Shown here one piece after another: positions 14,782 through 22,636 of a stretch of DNA of 37,505 nt (the first letter of the stretch is position 1; each line of letters begins with the position of its first letter). The DNA is from JABHQR01 sp043812455 (GTDB lineage Archaea > Nanobdellota > Nanobdellia > Woesearchaeales > GW2011-AR9), in the NCBI GenBank assembly GCA_043812455.1, contig JBDRMB010000037.1, forward strand, positions 1 to 37,505, written 5' to 3'. The notes under the pieces are model-generated. The model was given only the letters and a program-made list of their open reading frames with translations. It ran no database searches and had not been told where the DNA came from. The position numbers and the translations under genes are program-made.

Positions 14782-14791
14782 GTTTATATAC
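14782..14791 (+). promoter_or_regulatory. TATA box of the homing endonuclease gene
   Basis: GTTTATATAC lies 22-31 bases before the ATG at 14813, so the gene seems to have its own promoter and a leaderless transcript independent of the tRNA. Confidence 0.5.
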
Positions 14792-14812
14792 TAGTTTTAT
14801 CTCTAAAAGTTC

Positions 14813-15565
14813 ATGGAAAAGGAGATTGCAGAGTTTTTAGGTTGGTACTTTGGTGACGGTTGTATGAGTATTAGCAATGGCCGTTATCAATTTTCAATTA
14901 CAGGAGATTTAAAGGAAGAATTATTATTTTATAATCAAACTATTATCCCAACAATCAATAAACTATTTTATGATAAATTAAAAGATGAAGTTAAACTCAA
15001 AAAATATCCCTCAGTAGGTGTTTGTGGAGCATACATATTTAACAAAAAGTTTGTAACTTATTTGCAAGAAAAGTATAATATTAAACATGGGGAAAAACTC
15101 AAAGTTAATTTGCCCATATTTGATAACAAAGAACAAAAAATTCACTTTCTAAGAGGATTATTTGATACAGATGGCAGCATATATTTTTGTAAGAGCAATG
15201 TAAAAACTAAGAAACCAACATTTTGCAATACTTTTCATTATAAACCTAAAATAAAGTTAGCAACAATCTCAAAAGAGCTCATTGATGAAGCACATAAGAT
15301 GCTACTTGAATTAGGTTTCCAACCTCGGCGCTATACTTTAAGAAAACAGAGAAAAAATGAAAATGTTATGTACCCAATAGTTTTAGACACTGTCAAGGAT
15401 ACAAACAAATGGATAAATGAAGTTGGTTTTCAAAACCCTAAGCACATTACAAAAATAGAGATATGGAGAGAACATGGATTTTGCCCTCCCAACACTAAAA
15501 TAAAAGAAAGACTATCAATTATTAATGGTGATCTGGATCCATTAGATTATTACTCAAGTAAATAA
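14813..15565 (+). CDS. LAGLIDADG homing endonuclease
   Basis: The 250-residue protein has both LAGLIDADG motifs: FLGWYFGDGCMS at residues 8-19 and FLRGLFDTDGSIYF at about 112-125. The acidic metal ligands are kept in each (D15; D120). Two motifs imply a monomeric enzyme that cuts a long, near-unique DNA site. It is free-standing: not inside an intein, and not within the tRNA introns. It is flanked by 27-bp direct repeats of the tRNA 3' end and has its own TATA box. This suggests a mobile cassette inserted at the tRNA end. The last codons run almost into the right-hand repeat. Confidence 0.85.
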   Translation: MEKEIAEFLGWYFGDGCMSISNGRYQFSITGDLKEELLFYNQTIIPTINKLFYDKLKDEVKLKKYPSVGVCGAYIFNKKFVTYLQEKYNIKHGEKLKVNLPIFDNKEQKIHFLRGLFDTDGSIYFCKSNVKTKKPTFCNTFHYKPKIKLATISKELIDEAHKMLLELGFQPRRYTLRKQRKNENVMYPIVLDTVKDTNKWINEVGFQNPKHITKIEIWREHGFCPPNTKIKERLSIINGDLDPLDYYSSK

Positions 15566-15567
15566 AG

Positions 15568-15594
15568 TCCCTTTCCCCACATTTTTTTCTTTTT
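15568..15594 (+). repeat. Right copy of 27-bp direct repeat of the tRNA 3' end
   Basis: It starts two bases after the endonuclease stop codon and matches 14683-14709 at 25 of 27 positions (C/T changes at the seventh base and after the T-run). The T loop is missing, so this is only a tRNA-end remnant, as expected of an attachment-site or target duplication. Confidence 0.75.
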
Positions 15595-15613
15595 ATTTTA
15601 GAATTCTCAATTA

Positions 15614-15642
15614 AAAAAAGAAAAAAATAGGGAATAATCCCT
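15614..15642 (-). terminator. Hairpin plus T-run terminator of the Cys-rich lipoprotein gene
   Basis: Read on the minus strand, AGGGA/TCCCT with a four-base loop (15629-15642) is followed by ATTTTTTTCTTTTTTT, an intrinsic-like terminator just after the lipoprotein stop codon at 15661. Confidence 0.6.
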
Positions 15643-15660
15643 TTACGTTTTTCTACAAAT

Positions 15661-16806
15661 CTAGTCACTCATACAATAAGTGATTCCGTAGTCTACATCA
15701 TCAAAACATACGAAGTTATTAAGACAATCACTGTCATCTGTGCAACCATACATAACACACACATTATTGTAGGTAACGCCCATGTTACACATGTATCCAG
15801 GACCAAACTGTATGTCGCATTCAATATCCGTTATACATTGTACACATTGATTATAATAACACGCACCAATGCCACCACAATCGCCAGGATCTCTACACTC
15901 AACGCAGGCATTGTTTTCACAAACCCCTTCAAAACAATCAGCATCGCCAGTACAAGGACATGTTACATCACCACTACAGTCAGTATCGTCACAGTCAATA
16001 TCACCATCGGCATCATTATCTATGCCATCATTACAAATTGTTTCGGTAGTCACTAGTAGTACACAATTATTTGAATCACAATATTCATCGACGTTACAAT
16101 CACTATTTTGTCGGCAATCTACACAGACACTGCTTATACATACACCAGCGCAACCAGCATCGTTTATACACTCTACATTGACTGCTTCAGAATTGATATC
16201 ATCTCTAATATCATCAGCATTATTTCTAATGTCTGTTAAAGCATCATCCAAGTCTTCTACATAAGAATTGTATAAATCTATGAAATCAGTAAGATTATCG
16301 TTTGATTCAACTCCATCCAGCAGAGCTATTAGTTCATCAATATAGCTTTGATACTCAGTTTCAAGATCTTCAAGTTCCTCAATGAGAACATCTATTTCAT
16401 CTCTGTAATCATCATAATCATTACCGGTAATTCCAGAATTGTCCAAATGACCGTAAAGATTTCCTACTTCGCCGGAAGATGTTTTCATTTGCATTATGCT
16501 ATTATCCAACTCAGATACTCTATTCTTCCAGTCATTGATTGTATCTAAGTTTGGACTTTGTTCAACCAATTCTTTACAAATATATTCTTCACAATAATAG
16601 CCATTTTCACAATGTACACTTTCTTTACATTCAACATCTAAACACATAGAATCTTCACAAATTCCCAAATCACCACAATCAGAATGAAGCCTACATTCTA
16701 TCTGTTCTGTTGGTAGTGTTTCATCCTGAACTTTTTCTTTACATCCTGTTAAGATAACTGCTAAAATCAAGAAACTAACAATTATTAATACACTAATTTT
16801 TTTCAT
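15661..16806 (-). CDS. Cys-rich lipoprotein with coiled coil
   Basis: The 381-residue protein has a signal peptide with a lipobox (VILTGC, lipidated Cys at 22). It then has a Cys-rich module (CRLHSDCGDLGICEDSMC...), a helical, probably coiled-coil stretch at about 85-210, and further Cys modules of the CxxDxDCxxGxC type. Among them is the common ICNDGIDNDADGDIDCDDTDC motif, a likely calcium-binding Asp-rich loop. It should be anchored outside the membrane. A GGGAGGT ribosome site lies eight bases before the ATG. Ligand unknown. Confidence 0.7.
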   Translation of the reverse strand: MKKISVLIIVSFLILAVILTGCKEKVQDETLPTEQIECRLHSDCGDLGICEDSMCLDVECKESVHCENGYYCEEYICKELVEQSPNLDTINDWKNRVSELDNSIMQMKTSSGEVGNLYGHLDNSGITGNDYDDYRDEIDVLIEELEDLETEYQSYIDELIALLDGVESNDNLTDFIDLYNSYVEDLDDALTDIRNNADDIRDDINSEAVNVECINDAGCAGVCISSVCVDCRQNSDCNVDEYCDSNNCVLLVTTETICNDGIDNDADGDIDCDDTDCSGDVTCPCTGDADCFEGVCENNACVECRDPGDCGGIGACYYNQCVQCITDIECDIQFGPGYMCNMGVTYNNVCVMYGCTDDSDCLNNFVCFDDVDYGITYCMSD

Positions 16807-16928
16807 TATCTATACCTCCCAGTTAAATAGTATTAAATTATACTAACAATTAATTATATTTAAAACTTTATAAAATTTAAAAGGAAAATTGGATATTTCT
16901 TTACACTCACTTGATTATTTCAGTTAAC

Positions 16929-16938
16929 TTTATAAAAA
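16929..16938 (+). promoter_or_regulatory. TATA box of the small gene-pfdA-ftsY operon
   Basis: TTTATAAAAA lies 21-30 bases before the ATG at 16959, consistent with a leaderless transcript. Confidence 0.5.
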
Positions 16939-16958
16939 CCATTAAATAAATCTGCTAT

Positions 16959-17162
16959 ATGGCATTAGACAAAAAAGAGTGTGCAGTTTTGAAAGTTTTA
17001 GTAGAGAAAGAACTTGAAAACATCCAAACAGATAGCAGTCAATTGATGGTCAGCAACTCCCCTTTCTTCAACAAAGTTGCTCTAGACGATTCAGACATTG
17101 CATTCATGAAAAGTGAAAAGGATTATGAAGAGTTCTTGAAACAGCTATTAAAAAAGATCTAA
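16959..17162 (+). CDS. Small unknown protein (67 aa) ahead of pfdA
   Basis: The product is short and helical, beginning MALDKKECAVLKVLVEKELENI and ending in a Lys-rich helix. No family is recognised. It sits 18 bases before the prefoldin gene, where many archaea carry a ribosomal protein gene, but it does not look like one. It leads the operon behind its own TATA box. Confidence 0.6.
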   Translation: MALDKKECAVLKVLVEKELENIQTDSSQLMVSNSPFFNKVALDDSDIAFMKSEKDYEEFLKQLLKKI

Positions 17163-17180
17163 GAACGTTCAAACTCTAAA

Positions 17181-17591
17181 ATGGAAAATAAACAAGCACA
17201 ATATCTGCTTTTACAGCAGATGCAAGAACAAGTAGAAGCTCTCTCTAAACAGCTAGAAGAGATTAACGAACAACTTATGGAACTAGAAATTTCTAAAGGT
17301 GCTTTAGAAGAAGTTCAAAAGACTAAACAAGGTACAGAGATTCTAGCACAGATTGCTAACGGCATTTTTGTTAAGACTGAACTTAAAGATAATACTAAGC
17401 TTATAGTTAACGTTGGTGCTAATACCACCGTAGAAAAAAGCGTTCCTGAAGTTATCAAGATATTAGAAGATCATGAACAGACAATGGCTCAAAACGCTCA
17501 GGAGATTGAAACTTTATTGCAACAGATTAGCCAAGAAGCTATGCTAAAGATTCAAGGACTAGAAGACCAAGATATTAAAACAAGTGAATAA
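17181..17591 (+). CDS. pfdA: Prefoldin subunit alpha
   Basis: The 136-residue protein has two long coiled-coil helices (about 1-50 and 95-130) around a short beta region with GxFVKTELKDNTKLIVNVGANTTVEKS, the hallmark of archaeal prefoldin alpha. It forms the six-subunit jellyfish chaperone with beta subunits and hands unfolded proteins to the thermosome. It is followed after two bases by ftsY, an arrangement conserved in archaea. Confidence 0.9.
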   Translation: MENKQAQYLLLQQMQEQVEALSKQLEEINEQLMELEISKGALEEVQKTKQGTEILAQIANGIFVKTELKDNTKLIVNVGANTTVEKSVPEVIKILEDHEQTMAQNAQEIETLLQQISQEAMLKIQGLEDQDIKTSE

Positions 17592-17593
17592 AA

Positions 17594-18937
17594 ATGTTTG
17601 GAAAACTTAAGGAAAGGCTGAAGAAATCATTATCCATATTTTCTAGGAAGACAGAAGAGGTAGCTGAAGAAGCTCCAGTCGAAGAACAAATTTCTGAAGA
17701 AGTTAAAGAAGAGCCAAAGTTAGAAGAAAAGGAAATAGTTGAAACTACTAAAAAAGAGGAAGAAGTTTCAGAACCAGTTATTGAAGAAAAAGATAAAAGT
17801 TCTGAGTTTAAAGAGCCAGTTATAAAAACAGTTGAGAAACCTGTTCTCAAAAAACCAGAAATTAAAATAGAAGGAAAGCCGGAACAAGAACCAGAAAAGG
17901 AAGAACAAATTATAGAAAAGAAAGTTGAAGAAAAAAATCCTGAACCTAAAAAAGAAAAAGTTATTGAAAAATCAGAACCAATAAAAGAAGAAGTTAAACC
18001 TGAACCAGTTAAAGAAGTTCCAAAAGAAGAAAAGAAAGAACCTGAGAAAAAAGGTTTATTCGGCAAATTAAAAGAAGCTATCACTACCAAAAAAATTTCT
18101 GAAGACAAATTTGAAGATTTATTTTGGGATCTAGAACTAGTCTTATTAGAAAGTAACGTTTCTGTAAAAGTTATTGAAAAGATCAAAGAAGATTTGAAAG
18201 AAGAACTTGTTGACAAACCTCTACCAAGAGATGTTCCATCCAAGATAAAAGATGTACTTACTAACACTCTAAAAGAAATCCTATCAATAGAAAGATTCAG
18301 TTTAACTGAAAAGATTGATGAAAAGAAAGCAAACAATGAACCTTATGTTATAACTTTCTTTGGAATCAACGGTGCTGGTAAAACCACAACTATTGCAAAA
18401 TTAACTTACTTATTGAAAGAAAAAGGTTATTCTCTAGTTCTGGCAGCAGGAGATACTTTTCGAGCAGCTGCAATCCAACAATTGGAAGAACACGCTGACC
18501 GGCTTGGTGTGAAGATGATCAAACATGATTATGGCAGTGATGCTGCTGCAGTTGCTTATGATGCTATCCAGTATGCTAAAAAGAACGCCATTGACGTCGT
18601 TTTAGTGGACACTGCAGGCAGATTACATTCTAATACTAACCTAATGGCAGAACTGGAAAAAATCTGCAGAGTGAGCAAACCTGACCTTAAGGTGTTTGTT
18701 GGTGAAAGTATTACTGGTAACGATTGTATCGAACAAGCAGAGAAGTTTGACAATCTGGTTGAGCTTGATGCTGCAATATTGAGTAAAGCAGATATCGACG
18801 AAGATGGTGGCGCACCATTGTCTATCGCTTATACTATTAAGAAACCAATTCTTTATTTGGGAATGGGCCAAGAGTATAAAGACTTAGAAGAATTCAATCC
18901 CGAGCTTATTCTAAAAAGGTTAGGGTTTGAAGAATAG
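17594..18937 (+). CDS. ftsY: Signal recognition particle receptor FtsY
   Basis: The 447-residue GTPase docks the SRP-ribosome complex at the membrane. The first ~150 residues are very rich in Glu and Lys (the acidic A domain). The NG domain follows, with the G1 P-loop GINGAGKTTT at about 257-266, DTFRAAA, the G3 DTAGRLHSN at 339-347 and the G4-like SKADID. Its length is normal for an archaeal FtsY with a long A domain. It is the last gene of the operon and converges with the leftward gene at 19002. Confidence 0.95.
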   Translation: MFGKLKERLKKSLSIFSRKTEEVAEEAPVEEQISEEVKEEPKLEEKEIVETTKKEEEVSEPVIEEKDKSSEFKEPVIKTVEKPVLKKPEIKIEGKPEQEPEKEEQIIEKKVEEKNPEPKKEKVIEKSEPIKEEVKPEPVKEVPKEEKKEPEKKGLFGKLKEAITTKKISEDKFEDLFWDLELVLLESNVSVKVIEKIKEDLKEELVDKPLPRDVPSKIKDVLTNTLKEILSIERFSLTEKIDEKKANNEPYVITFFGINGAGKTTTIAKLTYLLKEKGYSLVLAAGDTFRAAAIQQLEEHADRLGVKMIKHDYGSDAAAVAYDAIQYAKKNAIDVVLVDTAGRLHSNTNLMAELEKICRVSKPDLKVFVGESITGNDCIEQAEKFDNLVELDAAILSKADIDEDGGAPLSIAYTIKKPILYLGMGQEYKDLEEFNPELILKRLGFEE

Positions 18938-19001
18938 TTTTGTTTCTTGTATTTGTTATAATTAAAATAAAAAGTTAAAGTTAAAAAAAAAGAAAATAGT
19001 T

Positions 19002-19913
19002 TTAGGGTTGATATGAGATATTTAAACCACATTTCTGGTTTATCATAGCCATAAAATCTTCTTCAGTACCTTCGATGCCTAAAACAGTAGATCTTAAGTA
19101 ACCAAAAATATCAAATGGTGGTTTATTCATTGAAGGATTTAGATTTCTCAGTTTAGGTGAAAAATCTATGTTTTCAAGATTTCCCAACGCATCGAGACTT
19201 CCATCAATTGGATTAATTAATCTAATATTCTGATCTAAGACACGCTCCCAATCATCTGAAGATTGAGATAAAGAATTTTCACCAAGATATCTAGGAACAT
19301 CAGAAATTAGTTCTGATTTTTTTTCAAGGTAGTGTAAATCACCATATGCCCCTACTTTTGGAGCTATATCCCTATCACAAGAATGTCCTTCATCTTTATC
19401 ACCAGAAGAGACTAGAGAACCAAATCTGTCCCTATCCCCTGCAACAAACAGTTCAAAATCAAAATTATTAATAACAGGACTATTTGAATTTGACAGCCAT
19501 TCGTATCTCTCAACGCTAGTAAGTTCTTCTCGTCCAGCTTCATAATCGTCCCACATTTTCATTCCAAGACGCTTAGCCTGCTTTACATCCCATCGCTTTG
19601 CAACAACAACATAATTTGCCATAACTTCTAAAGCATCATCTTCTGTTTCAGCAGCAAATGCTTTACCTAAAGCTTTGAAATATGCATGACCATCATCTCC
19701 AGATGTAAACATTTTTTCTAATCTATTAGGTTTTAATTCATCAAAATAAGAATCACCAGGGTTACCTGAACTGCCAAAGGTATTTTCATTGTTATACTCT
19801 CCAATGATATACTCTCGTTCTGCAACAGGTCTTTGTCCCATAAAAGCTGCACCTAAAGTACCCACAGCAAATACCTGACTTCTTAACAAATCTTTAATCT
19901 TTTTTGAACTCAT
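19002..19913 (-). CDS. Unknown protein (303 aa), third gene of the Tat beta-lactamase-like operon
   Basis: The N-terminus (KKIKDLLRSQVFAVGTLGAAFMG) is basic then hydrophobic and could be a weak signal. The rest is polar and Asp-rich with no recognised family. A GAGG site lies before the ATG. It lies 63 bases downstream of the 140-residue gene on the same strand. Confidence 0.5.
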   Translation of the reverse strand: MSSKKIKDLLRSQVFAVGTLGAAFMGQRPVAEREYIIGEYNNENTFGSSGNPGDSYFDELKPNRLEKMFTSGDDGHAYFKALGKAFAAETEDDALEVMANYVVVAKRWDVKQAKRLGMKMWDDYEAGREELTSVERYEWLSNSNSPVINNFDFELFVAGDRDRFGSLVSSGDKDEGHSCDRDIAPKVGAYGDLHYLEKKSELISDVPRYLGENSLSQSSDDWERVLDQNIRLINPIDGSLDALGNLENIDFSPKLRNLNPSMNKPPFDIFGYLRSTVLGIEGTEEDFMAMINQKCGLNISYQP

Positions 19914-19976
19914 TTTTTATCCTCGTTGTTTTATTTTTTAATCTTATTTTTAAATTTTTTTGTATGATTTTCTTAA

Positions 19977-20399
19977 CTATCCTCTCAGAACGCATTTAGT
20001 AACAGAACATTGCTTAACTTTCATTTTAAATTGATCACCATCTCTGACCAAAGTATATCTACTATTAGCTTCAGGACCACCTAACATTCTATAAGCAGCG
20101 TCAAGAATCCGATAGCATTGTTCGGTATTGAACGGGCTAACAATCATTTTAGGTGTTCTTCTACCCAAATCTAAGGCTTCATGTAATAATTCAGCAGATT
20201 GATAAGTCATTTGAAATGCTCGCCTGCCAGTTAATTCTTCATACTGACTTTCAGACAAATCTCTTACTAAATCAAATGCTTTAGTAAGTGCTGGTTTGAC
20301 TAACGAAACATGATCCACCAATGCATCTACTGAAGGAGGCCAAGATCCATTTGTAACCAAATCCATTGCTTGTTTAATTCTTTGTTTTTGTTGATTCAT
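19977..20399 (-). CDS. Unknown protein (140 aa), second gene of the Tat beta-lactamase-like operon
   Basis: The protein is mostly helical and soluble, with two Cys near the C-terminus (QCSVTKC). No family is recognised. Its ATG is only six bases after the stop of the beta-lactamase-like gene, so cotranscription is likely. Confidence 0.55.
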   Translation of the reverse strand: MNQQKQRIKQAMDLVTNGSWPPSVDALVDHVSLVKPALTKAFDLVRDLSESQYEELTGRRAFQMTYQSAELLHEALDLGRRTPKMIVSPFNTEQCYRILDAAYRMLGGPEANSRYTLVRDGDQFKMKVKQCSVTKCVLRG

Positions 20400-20405
20400 T
20401 TTAAT

Positions 20406-21965
20406 TCATCCTCTCAAATCATACTTAGCATCCATATGCCTGTAAACTTTGCTTGATACTCCACCAACAGTATTGCCGGCGTTAGCGTTCCAAGTTGAGA
20501 ATGAACCACTTTTACTGCCACGCTGGACAATACCTACCATTATGTATGGTCTTTTCACACCATTTTCATCTTTTGGTACAATAATTCCCATATCTCCAAT
20601 AACTAAACCCGTAGTTCCAGTCTTGTTATAACAAACAATTCCTTGGTCTTTTGGAATCGCCGGAGCTCTGGTGATTATCCTTTTACCTCCAAGAGCCATC
20701 AGTCTTCTTATTTCTGAAGAGTGTGGCAATTTATTGTAATACAACTGGTACAGGAATCTGCTGTAATCATGAGCAGAAGCCATGTTACGGTATGTCTGTC
20801 CATTACTTGGAATTGTTTCTACAATACTTGTTTGCTGGAAAATATCTCCATAATTATCTTGCAAAATCTTTTGAATCTTTGCAGGAGATCCTATTTGGTT
20901 CATTAACCAAGTAGTTGAATCATTATTGCTGTTTACCAATGATTTGTACATATGTTCTTGACTTTTCGGCCCATAAGTATATCCTGCATGGTCTACTTGA
21001 TGGAAAAATGCTAATGCAACAAACGGTTTCATCATACTTGCACATTGCATTGGAACATCTTCATTGATTGAAACCAATTTTTCTCCAGTTGAAAAGTCGT
21101 AAACTGACCATGCAGTTGTACACGAACCTGAAATATAACCATCGTTTTTCCTGCCTTTAACATAAGCATCAACAATAGCTTCCAGTTCAGCATTGCCTGT
21201 TGAAGGAGTTGTGCTTTTAGGAGGATTTGTAGGTGATGGTTTCGGTTTTTGATTTGAATCAGATTTTGGTGCTGGAGGTACTACTGGGTTCCTTGCTCGA
21301 TCTTCTTCATCTTTTTCGTTCAGTAATCCCTGGTCATTAAATATAACATTATTATTACCTGCTCTAATGATTGAAGCTTCTAAACTACTATTTCTTAATA
21401 ATTTACTAAGCCTGCTGGCAGATTCCAAACCCGAATCTCGATCACCATACCTTTCATAAATTAAAGCATAATTTCCGCTCGCTGTTTCAGCAATAACAAG
21501 ATCCTTAGCAATTCCTTCTCCTAATACTCTTGCGATAGTTCTAAAATTTTCTTTTTGTACGCTTAAATTTGGTCCTACACCAAAACTAATATGATATAAT
21601 TCTTCATACCCAGTATCTTCAACAAAACTAGCTTCATCTAAATCACATGAGGTTAAAAGATCAGAATGTCTTGCAGAAACACTAATAGTTGAATCTCTGT
21701 CACCATTACGATCATAAATAATACCTAAGTTCCCAGAATTTCCGCGAACTAACCTAAGATCCCTTCGAACATTAGATCCTAAACATCGACCAACTTGAAA
21801 CATATATTCTTCAGCATCTTCCTTATTAGGAGTCCATAAATAAGAAACATCAAATTGCCCATCCTGAGCTCTAGCAATCCTAGGTATCAGTAGATCTAAG
21901 CTTAAACCAACTCCACCCAAGCCTAAGAGTTTTAGTACATCTCTCCTGATTTTATTATTTGTCAT
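20406..21965 (-). CDS. Tat-exported serine beta-lactamase-fold hydrolase
   Basis: The 519-residue protein starts with a twin-arginine signal (IRRDVLKLLGLGGVG...). Residues about 50-210 hold two repeats, each with YxRxGDRDS and a following LL helix, of SPOR-like appearance (tentative). A Pro/Ser/Thr-rich linker follows. The C-terminal domain (about 265-519) is of the class A beta-lactamase / penicillin-interacting type: S310-MM-K313, S346-N-N and K448-T-G are in the right order. The catalytic set looks intact. Such enzymes act on beta-lactams or D-Ala peptides; the archaeal role is unknown. A TATA box (AATATTTATATATT, about 21989-22002) precedes it. Confidence 0.75.
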   Translation of the reverse strand: MTNNKIRRDVLKLLGLGGVGLSLDLLIPRIARAQDGQFDVSYLWTPNKEDAEEYMFQVGRCLGSNVRRDLRLVRGNSGNLGIIYDRNGDRDSTISVSARHSDLLTSCDLDEASFVEDTGYEELYHISFGVGPNLSVQKENFRTIARVLGEGIAKDLVIAETASGNYALIYERYGDRDSGLESASRLSKLLRNSSLEASIIRAGNNNVIFNDQGLLNEKDEEDRARNPVVPPAPKSDSNQKPKPSPTNPPKSTTPSTGNAELEAIVDAYVKGRKNDGYISGSCTTAWSVYDFSTGEKLVSINEDVPMQCASMMKPFVALAFFHQVDHAGYTYGPKSQEHMYKSLVNSNNDSTTWLMNQIGSPAKIQKILQDNYGDIFQQTSIVETIPSNGQTYRNMASAHDYSRFLYQLYYNKLPHSSEIRRLMALGGKRIITRAPAIPKDQGIVCYNKTGTTGLVIGDMGIIVPKDENGVKRPYIMVGIVQRGSKSGSFSTWNANAGNTVGGVSSKVYRHMDAKYDLRG

Positions 21966-22073
21966 TATTAAGTGGTAAAAGTAATGGTTAATATATAAAT
22001 ATTTCGGTCAAAAAGTGCTAAATCTAGAAGTCAATAACAATAAAGAAAAAGATAAGTTAAAAAAAATAAAAAT

Positions 22074-22415
22074 TTACTTGCTTAAAGGACAAGCATCAGT
22101 ACTGTATGTAACAGTTGTAGCTGATCTGTAATTACCATTAGCTCTCTGTTCTAAAGTAGTAGCCCATTCGTTAACAGGATTTGCAACAACAAATTTACCT
22201 TCGTCGTTAAGACCACATCGAACACTGCCAACTTCGTAAAGCTTACCTTCTTCTAAATCAAGAGGCTCAACAACAGCAACAGTTTCTCTGTTAATTTTAA
22301 TTTTTTTAGCAAGCAATGTATCAACTCCATTAGTTGCAGAACCTGCAACATAACTTCCTGCTAAAGCAACCAAAGCACCAGCTCCAATTGCTAAATTTCT
22401 TACCAAATTATCCAT
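22074..22415 (-). CDS. Small membrane-anchored protein (113 aa)
   Basis: A short hydrophobic N-terminus (NLAIGAGALVALAGSYVAGSA) precedes a small soluble part with two Cys, so it is probably exported and tethered. The family is unknown. I chose ATG 22415 because GGAGGA lies ahead of it; an earlier in-frame TTG (22430) overlaps that site. An inverted repeat lies just upstream (22434-22454). Confidence 0.6.
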   Translation of the reverse strand: MDNLVRNLAIGAGALVALAGSYVAGSATNGVDTLLAKKIKINRETVAVVEPLDLEEGKLYEVGSVRCGLNDEGKFVVANPVNEWATTLEQRANGNYRSATTVTYSTDACPLSK

Positions 22416-22433
22416 TTTATATTCCTCCAAAAC

Positions 22434-22454
22434 ATCTAATTTTGAACATTAGAT
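22434..22454. promoter_or_regulatory. Inverted repeat at the promoter of the small membrane protein gene
   Basis: ATCTAAT (22434-22440) and ATTAGAT (22448-22454) form a perfect 7-bp inverted repeat about 20 bases before the ATG. It lies downstream of TATA-like sequences (GGTATATAAAG and CTTTATATATAC on the minus strand). It can be an operator or a leader hairpin. Confidence 0.35.
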
Positions 22455-22605
22455 TTGTGACTTTATATACCAGGATGGGAGCGTATATATAAAGCTTTTG
22501 ATTTGTTTGTCACTTTGAAGTAGCTATTAACCAGATAGTTACGAATTTAATCCATTTTAAAGAAAAATAAACTCACAAACAGATCCTAAATTCCTTAACC
22601 ATACC

Positions 22606-22615
22606 TTTAAATATA
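22606..22615 (+). promoter_or_regulatory. TATA box of the DNA ligase gene
   Basis: TTTAAATATA lies 22-31 bases before the ATG at 22637, fitting a leaderless transcript. Confidence 0.55.
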
Positions 22616-22636
22616 CCAGAAAATTACACTTTTAGC

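Noticed and set aside
15568..15594. A second tRNA gene end
   Set aside because: It has the acceptor 3' strand and T-run only, with no T loop, D arm or 5' acceptor strand upstream; it is a repeat of the real tRNA end.
16959..17162. Ribosomal protein gene ahead of pfdA
   Set aside because: The position matches archaeal gene order, but the 67-residue sequence does not resemble ribosomal protein L18a or similar proteins.
17575..18336. 253-codon minus-strand frame rich in Ser and Phe
   Set aside because: Antisense shadow of the Glu/Lys-rich A domain of ftsY.
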